A model generated the notes under the pieces. That model was given only the letters and a program-made list of their open reading frames with translations, made no database searches and was not told the DNA's origin. The position numbers and the translations under genes are program-made. 64,000 nucleotides of DNA, taken from contig NC_070615.1 in NCBI RefSeq assembly GCF_027172205.1, positions 45,182,501 to 45,246,500 on the forward strand, written 5' to 3'. This stretch comes from Podarcis raffonei. Its lineage: Eukaryota; Chordata; Lepidosauria; Squamata; Lacertidae. This document shows, in pieces, positions 1 through 10,405 of the stretch; the stretch's first letter is position 1, and each line of letters opens with the position of its first letter.

Positions 1-69
1 AGGCTCCCCCAACAGCTGCACACACGCTCCACGCGGTTCTTTAAAGGGAGTGCTGACAGAGCCTCCCGC

Positions 70-155
70 CTGCATTGGCTGCATAAGACTCACACACATT
101 TCCTGTTACTTTTTAGGAGGGGAAAAGTGTGTCTTATAGAGCGAAAAATACGGTA
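70..155. mobile_element. TA-flanked MITE end fragment
   Basis: Ends in TATAGAGCGAAAAATACGG followed by TA. This matches the right end of the complete copy at 23684-24252, including the ACACACATTTCC block further in. Only the terminal part lies in the window. Confidence 0.7.
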
Positions 156-170
156 CCTTTGATAAAGGAC

Positions 171-593
171 TGTCAGGGAACTGCCATCGGAACAGGGGAG
201 GGAGGCAGGGGGATACAGAGAGCCTCCAATGCTTTGTCTAGCGGTGGGGAAAGCCACATCTCCGGGTGAGTAGAGAGGGAAGGGGGCAGCCAAGCGAGGG
301 GAGGGCTCAAAGATTCAGTCCTAGCCCGGCTGGCCAGGAGGCAACATGCCGTTTCCGTTGCCCAACTTGTGCAGACGGGTGAAACGTAAGGAGGGGAGGC
401 GGAGATTTGGGGTGTCTAAGTTCTTATGTTGGGGGAGAAACCGGAAGGGTCCACTCCCGGAATCTGCAAGTGACTAAGACGGACATAAACTTTGGGGTTC
501 TGCACTTTAAATAGTTTGCACCAATAAAACATGTAAAAGACAGGTCGGAGTCCTGCCTGCTTACTCACGAGCAACCACCATCAGCACCTGACA
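171..593 (+). mobile_element. Solo LTR with 5-bp target duplication
   Basis: A 423-bp element beginning TGTCAGGGAACTGCCATC and ending CA, flanked by AGGAC at 166-170 and 594-598. AATAAA lies near 525, with a GT-rich and CT-rich end after it, as in an R-U5 region. No internal region remains. It shares its first 18 bases and its CACGAGCAACC end block with the LTR at 14779. Retrovirus-like class; family not determined. Confidence 0.7.
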
Positions 594-829
594 AGGACTC
601 TTGTGTTTTCTTTTCTCTTTCTCTTTCTGTTTTTATTTCACTTATTTCATTTTATTATGAAAAGCTTTAATAAAATCTTATGGGGGGAAAACAGAATATT
701 GCTCCTTCCGTTTCCGGTGTCTGAGCTGTGCATCGCATTCCTTAGGGAGACAAAAGAGGCAGGTGAGCAGCTTTGCGGAAATCCCAAAATTAGCAGAAGT
801 ACAAAACAAATCTTTAGGGAATAACACAT

Positions 830-854
830 TTGTGTGTGTGTGTGTGTGTGTGTG
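830..854. repeat. (GT)n microsatellite
   Basis: Twelve or so GT units, followed by ACACATGTGTG. The short open frames here are products of the repeat. Confidence 0.95.
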
Positions 855-1373
855 TACGCACACATGTGTGCAAACCCCTAAAACAGCCTAATGGGGTCTG
901 GGCATGTTTGGTGTCCATGGAACACTGACTGACAGCTGGGAGAGGGAACAGAAAAACCAGGTGGGAGGAAGGACGGAATGGAGAAACCTGAAACGGGGCT
1001 TGGCTGGCTGAGATGACTGGAATAGCAAACAGGAGCACTCAGCATTGCAACATTTTCTGTTGCAAATCCTGCTTGTTTGCTTTTTTTTACAAAAATATAA
1101 ACAGAGTGTTAAGTAGAGACAGACAGCAGACATTCCTACCAGCCAGAAGGTTGCTCAAAGGATGACTTCAACAAGTTTCAGTCAACACCAGCTAGAAAGT
1201 CACAATTTTCTCTCTTCCCCCACAACCTGCTAGATCTTTTTGACATTATTTATTCGGGGTGAGGTGGGGAGCAACACACACACTACCAATGCCCATAGGT
1301 TTTTGGGGGGCGGGGAAAGCTTACTTCTACCATATTGCACCCTCTTTCCTTATGCCTTTGGGAAACCCTAGAA

Positions 1374-1464
1374 CATAGCTGTCAACATTTTCCTTTTTTA
1401 AAGGGAAATTCCCTTATTCCGAATAGGATTCCTCACAAGAAAAGGGAAAAGTTGACAGCTATGA
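1374..1464. mobile_element. Short foldback MITE
   Basis: Inverted arms of about 20 bp (ATAGCTGTCAACATTTTCC on the left and its near-complement on the right) enclose a short centre. It would form one hairpin. Family not assigned. Confidence 0.6.
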
Positions 1465-1691
1465 CCTAGAATAACACCTGAAAAAGGCTTCTGTATCTCT
1501 GTCCATCAAAACTCCTTCTCTGCCTCCTTTCATCAGCTGGTGGGATATGACTTTCTTCAAGTCTACATGGGTATCTCATTCAAAACACACACAGAGAGAC
1601 ATCCAGCTATCAGGGCACCATTGCCCACCGTGCGCTCTCACTGGCGAAACCACACCAGCCAGCCATGCTGGAGCAGGAAGCAGCAAACTAC

Positions 1692-1828
1692 CTATCAACA
1701 CAATGTAGATGTCATCATCCTGGGAGCTCATGCTGGAGGGCAGGTAAGAGATCCAGTAACTAGCAATGATAGCGATGACATCAAAGGAATGCCAGGCCAC
1801 CAGCATGTTTATTTCTGTTTTGACAGGG
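1692..1828 (-). other. Unassigned exon-like frame with a hydrophobic segment
   Basis: On the - strand an open frame of 99 codons (1576-1875) contains a segment bounded by AG at 1830-1829 and GT at 1691-1690. It reads VKTEINMLVAWHSFDVIAII, continuing with ASYWISYLP and acidic DDDIYIVLI. The pattern of aromatic-Phe-Asp-hydrophobic run, then acidic loop, then hydrophobic run resembles an S3 helix of a voltage-sensor domain. I do not recognise the gene, the pyrimidine tract is weak and no neighbouring exon was found. It may be a chance frame or a decayed fragment. Confidence 0.25.
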
Positions 1829-2089
1829 CTGCAGGGTTGCATTTTTGCAGCAGGGCTTGGCGAAGCCAACGACACATGCCCCTGTTGCTGCCGTTCACCA
1901 CGTCCAGGCTGTCAAACCACAGCAAAGCCTAGCCCTGCCCAGCTGTGTTTGGTCAAATCCAGTCCTTCATCACTCCTGATCTCCTTCACCCTCGAGTCAC
2001 TCCTCACTGGCTAACTTGAGATCGGAGCCGGCCCTACCGGGAGGCATGCTCAACATCTCGACTCAGGCAGCTGATTGGGAGGCGCAGCC

Positions 2090-2614
2090 AAATGAGCTTA
2101 CTCCACACTGCTGCCTCTGTGAACCCTGCGGGCAGCTGCCTTGCTGATTTGTCAGTGATGGCTCCGACCTGGTGGAATGCTCTGTCCCATGAGACCAGGG
2201 CCCTGCAAGATTTAACTTCCTTCCGCAGGGCCTGTAAGACAGAGCTATTCCGCCTGGCTTTCAACTTGAACTTAGCCTGATCTTTTATTCCCCTTCCTTC
2301 CCTCCCCCTCCCCTTTTTATGAAGATTACCCACTCTGGGATCCCACAGCTAATGCTCCCCTGGTCTCCTCGCTGGCTCAAATAGGACTAACTTAGCCAGC
2401 TAGGCCTGGTGATCATCTAATGTTTATTGGATGGATTTTCCCCTAAATTGATTTTTAAATTCTGAATTTATTGTTATTCACGTTTTATACTGTATTTTAT
2501 GCTATTTTTTGTTGCATCAATTAAGTGTTTTAAATTTTTTGTTAGCCGCCCTGATCCTGGTTTTCTGAACCGGGAAGGGTGGGGTATAAATAAAAATTTA
2601 TTATTATTATTATT
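2090..2614 (+). mobile_element. L2-like LINE 3' end
   Basis: Contains the reverse-transcriptase C-terminal relic (MAPTWWNALSHETRALQDLT, FRRACKTELFRLAF), the 3' UTR block TTGTTAGCCGCCCTGA and a GGTATAAATAAA tail running into (ATT)n. Truncated at the 5' end, as is usual for LINE copies. Confidence 0.8.
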
Positions 2615-2923
2615 TGTCGAGGGCCAGGCTTGCAACTGAAGCCTCTCTGCCAGCTGGGCACCCCAGCACCCTGTTGGCACCCTACTAGAACCCCTGTTGC
2701 TGCTATTCACAGAGCACCCATTCTAACTCACAGAGACATCTGATTCTGCTGCATCAAGCGAAGCCTTTCTGGTGCATCACTTTCCTTCTGGCAAAAAGCC
2801 CCGTCTTTAGGAGGAAGCTGGTTTGTTGTGCAAAACCTCCTGGTCCACATTAATTGCAGGACCTGGATTTGCTAGGTTGAGATTGGATCTTACCAGCAAA
2901 GCAGCAACAGTCTTGATCAGGCA

Positions 2924-3050
2924 TCCTCAAACTCGGCCCTCCAATGTTTTTGGCCTACAACTCCCATGACCCCTAGCTAACAGGACCAGTGGTCAGGGAT
3001 GATGGGAATTGTAGTCTCAAAAAACATCGGGAGGGCCGAGGTTGAGAAAG
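2924..3050. mobile_element. Foldback MITE, ACAACTCCCAT family
   Basis: Palindromic arms around a centre with CTAGCTAACAGGACCAGTGG. The same family occurs near 27017, 33621, 42745 and 45013. Confidence 0.75.
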
Positions 3051-3056
3051 CCTGGT

Positions 3057-4168
3057 CTTGATGGTCTCCAAGACCTGCTTGGCTTCAGCACAGTGGCAGC
3101 TTCGTGTGCCTTCCCACCGTCCCCTGCTGACAGGAGCAAGCAGTAAATTGCACTGAGTGAGTTGTGGTTAACTCTTCATTAGCAAAACAGGATCGGCACG
3201 GGAGCATCAGGCCTAATGAGCACAGCAACTCAGGTCTTGCCCCCATGAAACAGGTGCTGAGACTGAAGGTCCCCACCTCCCCATAACTGACTAAGTCCCT
3301 TCCTCTCCAGGGTTTTCCCCCCTAAGCAATCTGAGACTGTGCCTGCATGCCTGCCTTTGCTCCTCCCGTTTCACACCTCTCTTGGTCCAGGGAATTAAGG
3401 CAGGAAGGGAGCTTGCTGCAGAAAAAAAGGAAGACATTTGTGCCTCTTCACCAGCCTGACTCACTTCTGCCTCTTGGCCTTCTTCAGCCTGCTCTCCTGC
3501 TTCTACTTCTGCCTCTGATTCTGGACTTCTGTCTACCACAGACCCCCCCACTCTAGCTTCCGACACCCCCTCTTCCCAGTCTTCTCCCTCTGATCCCACC
3601 ACCACTCCCCAGACTCTGAGCTTTCTTCCCTTGATGGTTCCCCAGCTGGTTCCTCCCACCATTCCTCTGCGTCCAACCAGTCGATGACACCCGCACTACA
3701 ACTCCCATCTGTCACAGCCAGGCTGGCCAATGGGAGGTATGGTTCAAAACCAACAGCTAGAGGGCCACAAGCTCGCCATTCTTGGAATAAAGGCACACAG
3801 GAAGCTGGAGGCAGAGGGACCCATATCTAGGTACAGTCAGGTGGGTGGGTTTCACCAGAAAAGGTACAGCGGTGATTATTAGCAAACGTCTAGCAAATGG
3901 CTTGTGATCCAGCTCAGTGACTTGTAGGGACCTCCAAAATCAGAGCTGCATGCCTCAGGAATGAGGTCATGGTTCTGGCAACTCGGCTGCGTCTGGTCCG
4001 CTAATAACATTTCCAGAGGTAACTCTCCAGCTTATCTTGGCAGTTCCCGGCGGGAGTCTTCGCTGGGGCTTACAAGTCACTTGCAACGAAAGAGCATTTG
4101 AGAAACAGAGGGAGTTGCTTTACAGCTAGTCAGACTGTGGGGGTCTGTTGAGCTTAGTATCGCCTATA
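3057..4168. other. Unassigned intergenic DNA
   Basis: Includes a C/T-rich stretch (about 3300-3700) whose - strand frame is Glu-rich because of composition, and a GGAATAAAGG near 3784 that could be the end of an old element. No gene is recognised. Confidence 0.5.
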
Positions 4169-4419
4169 CCAGGGGTCAGCAAGGTCGATCTTGCCTGGGC
4201 CGGATCGGTCCCATGGAGAACCCTCCATGGGCCGGATTGTGTGCCTGCCCGCAATTTCCGGCGTCTGCGTAGACATGATTTCCAGTCCCCGCACTGCGCT
4301 GCATTGGTTTAGTGCAGCGCGTTAGTGGGTGGCTCAGTTCGGGGGTGGCTTGTGGGCCGGTCAAACAACCTCTGCGGGCTGCTTCCAGCCCATGGGCCTT
4401 AGGTTGGTGACCCCCTGGT
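4169..4419. mobile_element. hAT-type MITE (GGGTCAGCAA ends)
   Basis: Starts CCAGGGGTCAGCAA and ends TTGGTGACCCCCTGG, inverted termini typical of non-autonomous hAT elements, with a G/C-rich GGGCCGG interior. The flanks GCCTATAC and GTCTACAC may be a decayed 8-bp duplication. Confidence 0.65.
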
Positions 4420-4440
4420 CTACACTAATTGGCAGAGGCC

Positions 4441-4442
<2 letters not shown>

Positions 4443-4503
<61 letters not shown>

Positions 4504-4507
4504 TCTG
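4443..4507. repeat. (CT)n microsatellite
   Basis: About 30 CT units in an almost pure run. Confidence 0.97.
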
Positions 4508-5037
4508 TATCTAACTTAGAGATGCCACACAAGAATGAACCAAGGACGTTTTGCTCGCAAAGCTCATGCTTGACCGTGGTGCTGGACCACTTCTGGAGAA
4601 AAGAACAAGAGCTAACACTGAAGCTATGACCCAGGGGCTTAAAGGACAGGATGGAGGGGGTTGCACCCCTGTGGTTGCTCCCAACTCACGTCTCCCATGC
4701 AACCATCTAGTAAAACAACAAAAACAGGATAGCCTTGTAGTATGATATCACCCTGTTTGGCACTTCCCCATGCCTTGCGAGTGGCATCAGTCAGGGAACA
4801 GGGTGGGGGCTCTCCAAGCTGCCATGCGCTCTCGACATGTCAAGGATGATTTCCGGCTTCCACATTCTGCGGCCCTGACTGCGCAGCCTGTCCAGTGGCT
4901 TCTGCGAGGGACGCCCTGTGAACGCCCCTGTTCTCATACCAAAGCCTGCACTCTCCACTGTGATTACGCATCACCAAAGGCTTTGGGCTTGACAGTCATA
5001 GGTTGCATTCGTTTATCTTTACGATTGTCTCCCCAGT

Positions 5038-5280
5038 TTCATCGAATTGTAGAAGTGTAGAGTTGGAAGGGACCCCCAAAAGTCATCTAGTCCAAGCCCC
5101 TGCAATGCAGGAACCATGGCTGAGGTATCCCTGGAAGATGGCGATCCAAACGCTCCTCAAAAACCTCCGGGGAAGGAGAGTCCACCAGCTTCCAAAGGAG
5201 ATTGTTCCACTGCCGAGCGGCTCTTACCACCAGAAAGGTTTTCCTAATGTTTAGCTGGAATCTCCTTATGAAATGGAGAG
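5038..5280 (-). mobile_element. CR1 LINE 3' end
   Basis: Contains, in reverse, the CR1 tail blocks AGTTGGAAGGGACC, TCATCTAGTCCAA and CCTGCAATGCAGG and the relic of the last ORF2 codons. Ends near ATTGTAGAAG, the reverse of the short terminal repeat of CR1. Confidence 0.85.
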
Positions 5281-5319
5281 GAAAGGAGATTTGAAAGCCT
5301 AGGCAGCAAATCTCCTTCT

Positions 5320-5676
5320 AAAGGTAAAGGTAAAGGGACCCCTGACTGTTAGGTCCAGTTGCAGATGACTCTGGGGTTGTGGCGCTCATCTCGCTTTATT
5401 GGCCAAGGGAGCCGGCGTACAGCTTCCGGGTCATGTGGCCAGCATGACTAAGCCGCTTCTGGCGAACCAGAGCAGCGCACGGAAATGCCGTTTACCTTCC
5501 CGCCAGAGTGGTACCTATTTATCTACTTGCACTTTGACGTGCTTTCGAGCTGCTAGGTAGGCAGTAGCAGGGACCGAGCAACGGGAGCTCACCCCGTTGT
5601 GGGGATTCAAACCACCAACCTTCTGATTGGCAAGCCCTAGGCTCTGTGGTTTAACCCACAGCGCCACCCGCGTCCC
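5320..5676 (-). mobile_element. Sauria SINE, near full length
   Basis: The tRNA-like head GGACGCGGGTGGCGCTGTGG is at the right end on the - strand. Then come the AGTAGATAAATAGG linker, the CGTTTCCGTGCGCTGCTCTG block and the GGGGTCCCTTTACCTTTACC tail. The Sauria SINE is a squamate family mobilised by an RTE-type (BovB) LINE. Confidence 0.93.
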
Positions 5677-5854
5677 ACGACAGTGACAGTTAGCACTCAC
5701 TTAGACAGATTGCACTCTTCCGTTTGACACATTTGTTGAGCGTTCATCCCAATTTGCTTCCACAAAACTTATGTTAGATGACGATGATCACAATTCCAAT
5801 AATTTATTCCCAAATAGCCACCTATTTTTCTGCTGTCTCTATATCAGCTGTGGC

Positions 5855-6101
5855 CAGGGCCGGATTTAGGTTTGATGAGGCCCTAAGCTGCTGAAGGTAA
5901 TGGGGCCCTTTATATGTCCAGCTGTCCTTTGTCAACAACAAATTGTCGCTGTTTTTTGTGTTGAATATATGCTATGTTGTAATTTATGGACAATTAAGAA
6001 GAAGTATCCAGTTTCTTTTCCCCTTTAAATTTTTTTGGGGCCTCCAAGAGACTGGGGCCTTAAACTATACCTTGTTTAGCTTATACATAAATCTGGCACT
6101 G
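5855..6101. mobile_element. hAT-type element with 8-bp target duplication
   Basis: Begins CAGGGCCGGATTTAGG and ends AAATCTGGCACTG (inverted termini). Flanked by GCTGTGGC (5847-5854) and GCTGTGAC (6102-6109). Its inside has lost any transposase. Confidence 0.7.
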
Positions 6102-7355
6102 GCTGTGACATGCAAGCTATACATCTTGGCTACCAGCCCCTTAGATATGCCACCCACTGAGTTCTGCAATATTTCAAAGGTGTAAAAGGGTCCTCATAGC
6201 CTGTTCGTGGAATGAAATCTCCAGCCTACTGCCATTATTCCAAAATGTGTGCCTATGCACTTAAATTAGCATGTGCAAATGTTAAGCAAACTCGTCCTCT
6301 TGTTTTGGCAATGCTTTCCCTTTGTGTAGGCAATGCACAAGCCTGGCCACCCTTGGGAGAACTGACTTGGGTGTCATGTTCCACTTGGTGCCCTCAGGGG
6401 ACAGAGGGAGCCAATGGCTGGAAGCCTCAGCCTCTTACCAAAACACACATTGAGGAGAGCAGAGTTAAAGGTGGAGGGCAGTGCAAGCAAGCCAGGTTCA
6501 AGCCCAGGGAATCGGCTGAGGCGCCAAAACCAGCCCCAGAGGCAAGTTCAATCCCACAGGCAGCCCAGGTAGCAAGTGAACAAGACCAAGTTTGGAAACG
6601 ACAAGCCAGAAGTCTGTATTGCTTTCAGTAATGAGAAGACTCTGGAGGGAGACCTTCTATATTCAGGCTTCCTAGACCACACCTGAACCACAGGTGAAGG
6701 AAGTTGCAAGGGTTACTTGCTCACGAGGAATCCTCCTGATGAGGTGTTTGAGGATTTTGGGTCCTTAGACACAGGCTACTTTTGGGCCTGGACCTTTTGG
6801 TCTCCTTGACAGACTGCCACACCTGACCTGAAGTCTCCAGGTTTACCTGGCCTTCTCCAGGTGGCAGGCAGAGGGCTTGCCTCTTCTGGTGGGCAAGAGT
6901 GCCTTTCATAAAGAGATTAAGAAGTCTACAAGCCTGGCAGAAGCTGGCTGCAAATTATAGCAGAGACACTCTGGGAAGATCTGCCTTCCTCCACTTCCCT
7001 CTCCCAATTAACCTCCGTCTCCAGGGGCTGTCCTCACGACATCACCAGGGGCCTCCCCTCCATGACATCACCAGATGCCTTGCTCCTAGGTGTCAGGTGT
7101 GGGCGCTGAAAACCTCGGGGTCTGGGATGCTCCTGACCTGGCAAGCTGATCTGGAAGGAAGGGGCTTTTGGCTAGCATAGCCTACCTCACAGTTTTGTCG
7201 TGAGAGTAAATGAGAAAAGGTGGAGGATCCTTATAAATACTACCTAGTTTCCTTGGAGTGAGAATGGGATAAAAATGCAGCCAACCTATGAAGACCTATG
7301 TATGATGGGGATGTGCTGGGTTTTTCCGGTTGATATCAGCCTCTTCCCTTTAAAT
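6102..7355. other. Unassigned intergenic DNA with a 140-codon frame
   Basis: A frame of 139 residues at 6212-6631 (+) has no recognised family, no splice context and Gln/Ala-rich composition, so I do not call it a gene. The segment 6990-7150 resembles 37730-37870 and is probably an unclassified interspersed repeat. Confidence 0.4.
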
Positions 7356-7926
7356 CAGGCGTAGGCAACCTAAGGTCCGTGGGCTGGATGCGGCCCAGTT
7401 GGCTTCTAAATCCGGCCCACAGACAGTCCAGGAATCAGTGTGTTTTTACATGAGTAGAATGTGTCCTTTTACAGTGGTACCTTGGGTTACATACGCTTTA
7501 GGTTACATACACTTCAGGTTACAGACTCCGCTAACCCAGAAATAGTACCTTGGGTTACGAACTTTGCTTCAGGATGAGAACAGAAATTGTGCTTTGGTGG
7601 TGTGGCGGCAGCGGGAGGCCCCATTAGCTAAAGTGGTACCTCAGGTTAAGAACAGTTTCAGGTTAAGAACGGACCTCTGGAACGAATTAAGTACTTAACC
7701 CGAGGTACCACTGTATTTAAAATGCATCTCTGGGTTATTTGTGGGGCCTGCCTGGTGTTTTTACATGAGTTGAATGTGTGCTTTTATTTAAAATGCATCT
7801 CTAGGTTATTTGTGGGACAGAGGAATTTGTTCATTTTCCCCCACCCCAAAAAAATATAGTCCAGCCCACCACATGGTCTGAGGGACAGTGGACTGGCCCA
7901 CGGCTGGAAAAGGTTGCTGACCCCGG
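7356..7926. mobile_element. hAT-type element interrupted by a MITE
   Basis: Starts CAGGCGTAGGCAACC and ends TTGCTGACCCCGG, with shared internal blocks GTGTTTTTACATGAG and AAATGCATCTCTGGGTTATT also seen at 35551. The flanks (CTTTAAAT and CCTTAAAT) look like a decayed 8-bp duplication. The 245-bp TA-flanked MITE at 7471 lies inside it. Confidence 0.8.
7471..7715 (+). mobile_element. TA-flanked 240-bp MITE (family A)
   Basis: Left end ACAGTGGTACCTTGGGTTAC, right end AACCCGAGGTACCACTGTA. Termini and TA target fit a Tigger/pogo-like (Tc1-mariner superfamily) non-autonomous element. The hAT copy around it continues on both sides, so it is the younger insertion. Confidence 0.88.
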
Positions 7927-8301
7927 CCTTAAATGCTTTTACATTTCAGTAGCAGCTGGCTTTGGAGCTGGTTGGCTGATTGATTTTATGTCTCCCCTTC
8001 AGCTATAGCGCCTGGTTGGGAGCCAGAGAACATGTCCCTCTCGAAGCACAAACCTCTCACTGTTCTCGAGCAAAGACGCCTTGGACAGAGCATGGATGTC
8101 CCTCAACTATAATTCACTTAGTTTGAGCTCCTTCCAGCCAGCAAGTCAGCTGTTTGCAGCTAAGCTGACTTGTTAAGTTGGCAAAATCAGCAGTTTGTTC
8201 TGAAGAGATGCTGCTACACCCAATTGCCTGTGTGATGACATTTATTAAGATAAATGTAACCCGAGGTACCACTGTAGTTGCTTTTGACTGTTTCTACTGA
8301 T

Positions 8302-8533
8302 ACAGTGGTACCTCAGGTTACATACGCTTCAGGTTACAGATGCTTCAGGTTACAGACTCCGCTAACCCAGAAATAGTACCTCGGGTTAAGAACTTTGCTT
8401 CAGGATGAGAACGGAAATCGCGCACCAGTGGTGCAGCGGCAGCGGGAGGCCCCATTAGCTAAAGTGGTGCTTCAGGTTAAGAACAGTTTCAGGTTCAGAA
8501 CGGACCTCTGGAACAAATTAACTTCTTAACCAC
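8302..8533 (+). mobile_element. TA-flanked MITE, family A
   Basis: Same termini and interior (CAGACTCCGCTAACCCAGAA, AGGCCCCATTAGCTAAAGTG) as the copy at 7471. A 20-bp piece of a right end precedes it at 8257-8276, so two copies stood side by side. Confidence 0.88.
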
Positions 8534-8536
8534 TGC

Positions 8537-8780
8537 ACAGTGGTACCTCAGAACTCAAACGGCTCTATTCTCGAATATTTCGGCTCCCGAATGCCAAAAA
8601 CCTGGAAGTAACTGCTCCGGTTTTTGAACATTCCCCGGAAAACAAATGTCCCACATGGCTTCTGCTGTGCAGAAACCTAGCTGTCGGCCAATTGGAAGCT
8701 GCGCCTTGGAACTCGAACGTTTCGGAAGTCGAACGGTCTTCCGGAACGGATTACGTTCAAGTTCCGAGGTAATACCTGTA
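8537..8780 (+). mobile_element. Tigger-like MITE, family B
   Basis: Begins ACAGTGGTACCTCAGAAC and ends AAGTTCCGAGGTAATACCTGT. The inner arms (ACTCGAACGTTTCGGAAGTC) make it nearly palindromic. It abuts the family A copy on its left. Confidence 0.8.
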
Positions 8781-8969
8781 ATGTTATTGCTTTATTCCCT
8801 TTGCAAATCGCCTTGAGGGTTTTCCCTTGAATAATCGAGCAATGTACACATATTTATGAAAGGAAATAAAGAGAAACAAAATGGATTTTCATCGCAGCAC
8901 GTGCATTGTGAGGTACAAGTCCCTGCCCTGAGCACATTACAATCTAGAAAAACAGGTTTGGATGCTAAA

Positions 8970-9052
8970 GTAGAGAGATTCCTGCATTTCAGGGGGTTGG
9001 TCTAGATGACCACTGGGGTACCTTCCAACTCTACACTTCCATGAATCTATGA
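8970..9052 (+). mobile_element. CR1 LINE 3' tail
   Basis: AGATTCCTGCATTTCAGGGG, GTCTAGATGACC and TTCCAACTCTACA are the last blocks of a CR1 copy; only the tail is present. Confidence 0.8.
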
Positions 9053-9289
9053 TAGGTGCAGGTTGAACAGGAGACCAAAGTTAGGATAATAAAGGCACAG
9101 GGCACAGTTTCTCAAACACCTTGACTTCACAGACCCCTTGATGAACAAATAAAGTCATTGTCGACCCCAAAGCCTTATCAATATAAATGAAATAAAGTAT
9201 GTGTTTTAAAAATGAATATACAAGGACATCAGAATTATTATTTTTGTACTGTATAAAAGAATGGGTTAAAAAGTGGAACTCTGGGTTGC

Positions 9290-9426
9290 TTTGGACCAGT
9301 CACTGCCTCTTAGCTGAGTCTACCTCAAAGGGTTGTTTTTGTGGGGATTAAACAAGGAGGGGGAGAACCGCACCTTGAACTTCTTGGAGGAAAAGGTTGG
9401 GGGTATAAATGCAATAAATAAGTATG
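9290..9426 (+). mobile_element. MIR/CORE-SINE-like fragment
   Basis: Shows the ACCAGTCACTGCCTCTTAGC and CTACCTCAAAGGGTTGTT blocks and a GGTATAAATGCAATAAATA end typical of CORE-SINE/MIR tails. Old and diverged. Confidence 0.6.
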
Positions 9427-10239
9427 AAATAGTACTACCAGTTGCCATCAGCTATCAAAAACCATTGAGGAAAAAGCCTTAGTCATCAGTGCCCATTAAG
9501 AAAATAACTGTTAATTATCCACCAGCCTTTTCAACAGACACCACACATGTTTCCAACTTGCTTGCAAGAGATTCTTGGCTTTAGTTGGTTTTTTTTAAAG
9601 AAATATTTCACTGAGTGAAATCCAATTTTAAGTGATCTCAGTAGCTTGGGAGGTGGAACAGGTTTGTTGCGTGTGTGAAATTCAAAAATTAAAGTAATTT
9701 AGGGTGGGGTGGGTTTTTTTGCTGTATTTTGTTGTATTTTAAAAATGTAGTTTGAAGCCAACACCTTTAAAATATTTTTTTATATAAAAAAAACGTGATT
9801 AAGTACAATTTGAGTGAGGACGGGAGAGAAGACACTTTTAATTCGGCTCAGCAAAACGCAGAATGTCCATTTTTAAGAAAAAGCTCAGCCAAGTTGCAGC
9901 TTACAAAAACCTTACGGAGAATGAAAATTCTGAAACTTCAGAGACGGGGCAAAGCAGCACAACTCTTGGAAGGAACACCATATTTGCAGCCATAAATTCA
10001 CAAGGCAAGGGAGAACATCTGGAAGATAGTTTATTCCTGTGATGGGGCAGGAAACAAACAAATGCCCCTCTCCCAGTTTCCCCAGTTATGGGAACGTACC
10101 CTAAACATTTGGGAGTGGAGGTCGGTGGGTGAAATTTGCAGATCTGGGGCTTTCTTGTTTAAATCTCTTTCTCCCGCCGCTCTGCAGAGAGTGAAGAGAG
10201 AGATTGATTGGCACATTTGAAAAAAAATCCTTTTCTTCC
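9427..10239. other. Intergenic DNA upstream of EMP2
   Basis: Mostly AT-rich DNA with T and A runs and no identifiable element. The last 200 bp become pyrimidine-rich and may be promoter-proximal. Confidence 0.5.
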
Positions 10240-10405
10240 CCTCTCCCCCTTTTCCACACCCAGCTCGGATTCTGACATCACCAATTGCTCCAGAAGGAGG
10301 CGGCGGCCAAGGGCAGCCCTTCAAAACAAGCTCCGCTTTCCGCCGCCTCGGCCAGCCCTGTGAACAAGAACCCAGCCAGCCCTCGGTGGCTAATAACCCC
10401 AGCCG
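10240..10405 (+). promoter_or_regulatory. EMP2: Candidate EMP2 5' UTR exon 1 and promoter area
   Basis: A GC-rich, CpG-containing block unlike the AT-rich DNA before it. It ends in a strong donor (GCCG then GTGAGT, GT at 10406-10407) and is followed by about 900 bp of CpG-bearing, repeat-poor DNA. EMP genes usually have an untranslated first exon and a long first intron, and the first coding exon of EMP2 lies 23 kb downstream on the same strand, so this is a reasonable first exon. The transcription start and the left edge are not visible. It could instead be an unrelated GC-rich segment; transcript data would decide. Confidence 0.45.

Noticed and set aside
603-865. Several overlapping short frames on both strands around the (GT)n run
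   Set aside because: They are low-complexity translations of a microsatellite and T-rich DNA, with no family resemblance.
3291-3796. Glu-rich - strand frames of 87 and 123 codons
   Set aside because: The bias follows from a C/T-rich strand. There is no motif, no splice context and no partner exon; possibly an old element.
4329-4629. Ser-Leu repeat proteins
   Set aside because: Direct translations of the (CT)n run.
6212-6631. 139-codon + strand frame
   Set aside because: No known domain, unconvincing composition and no splice signals placing it in a gene.
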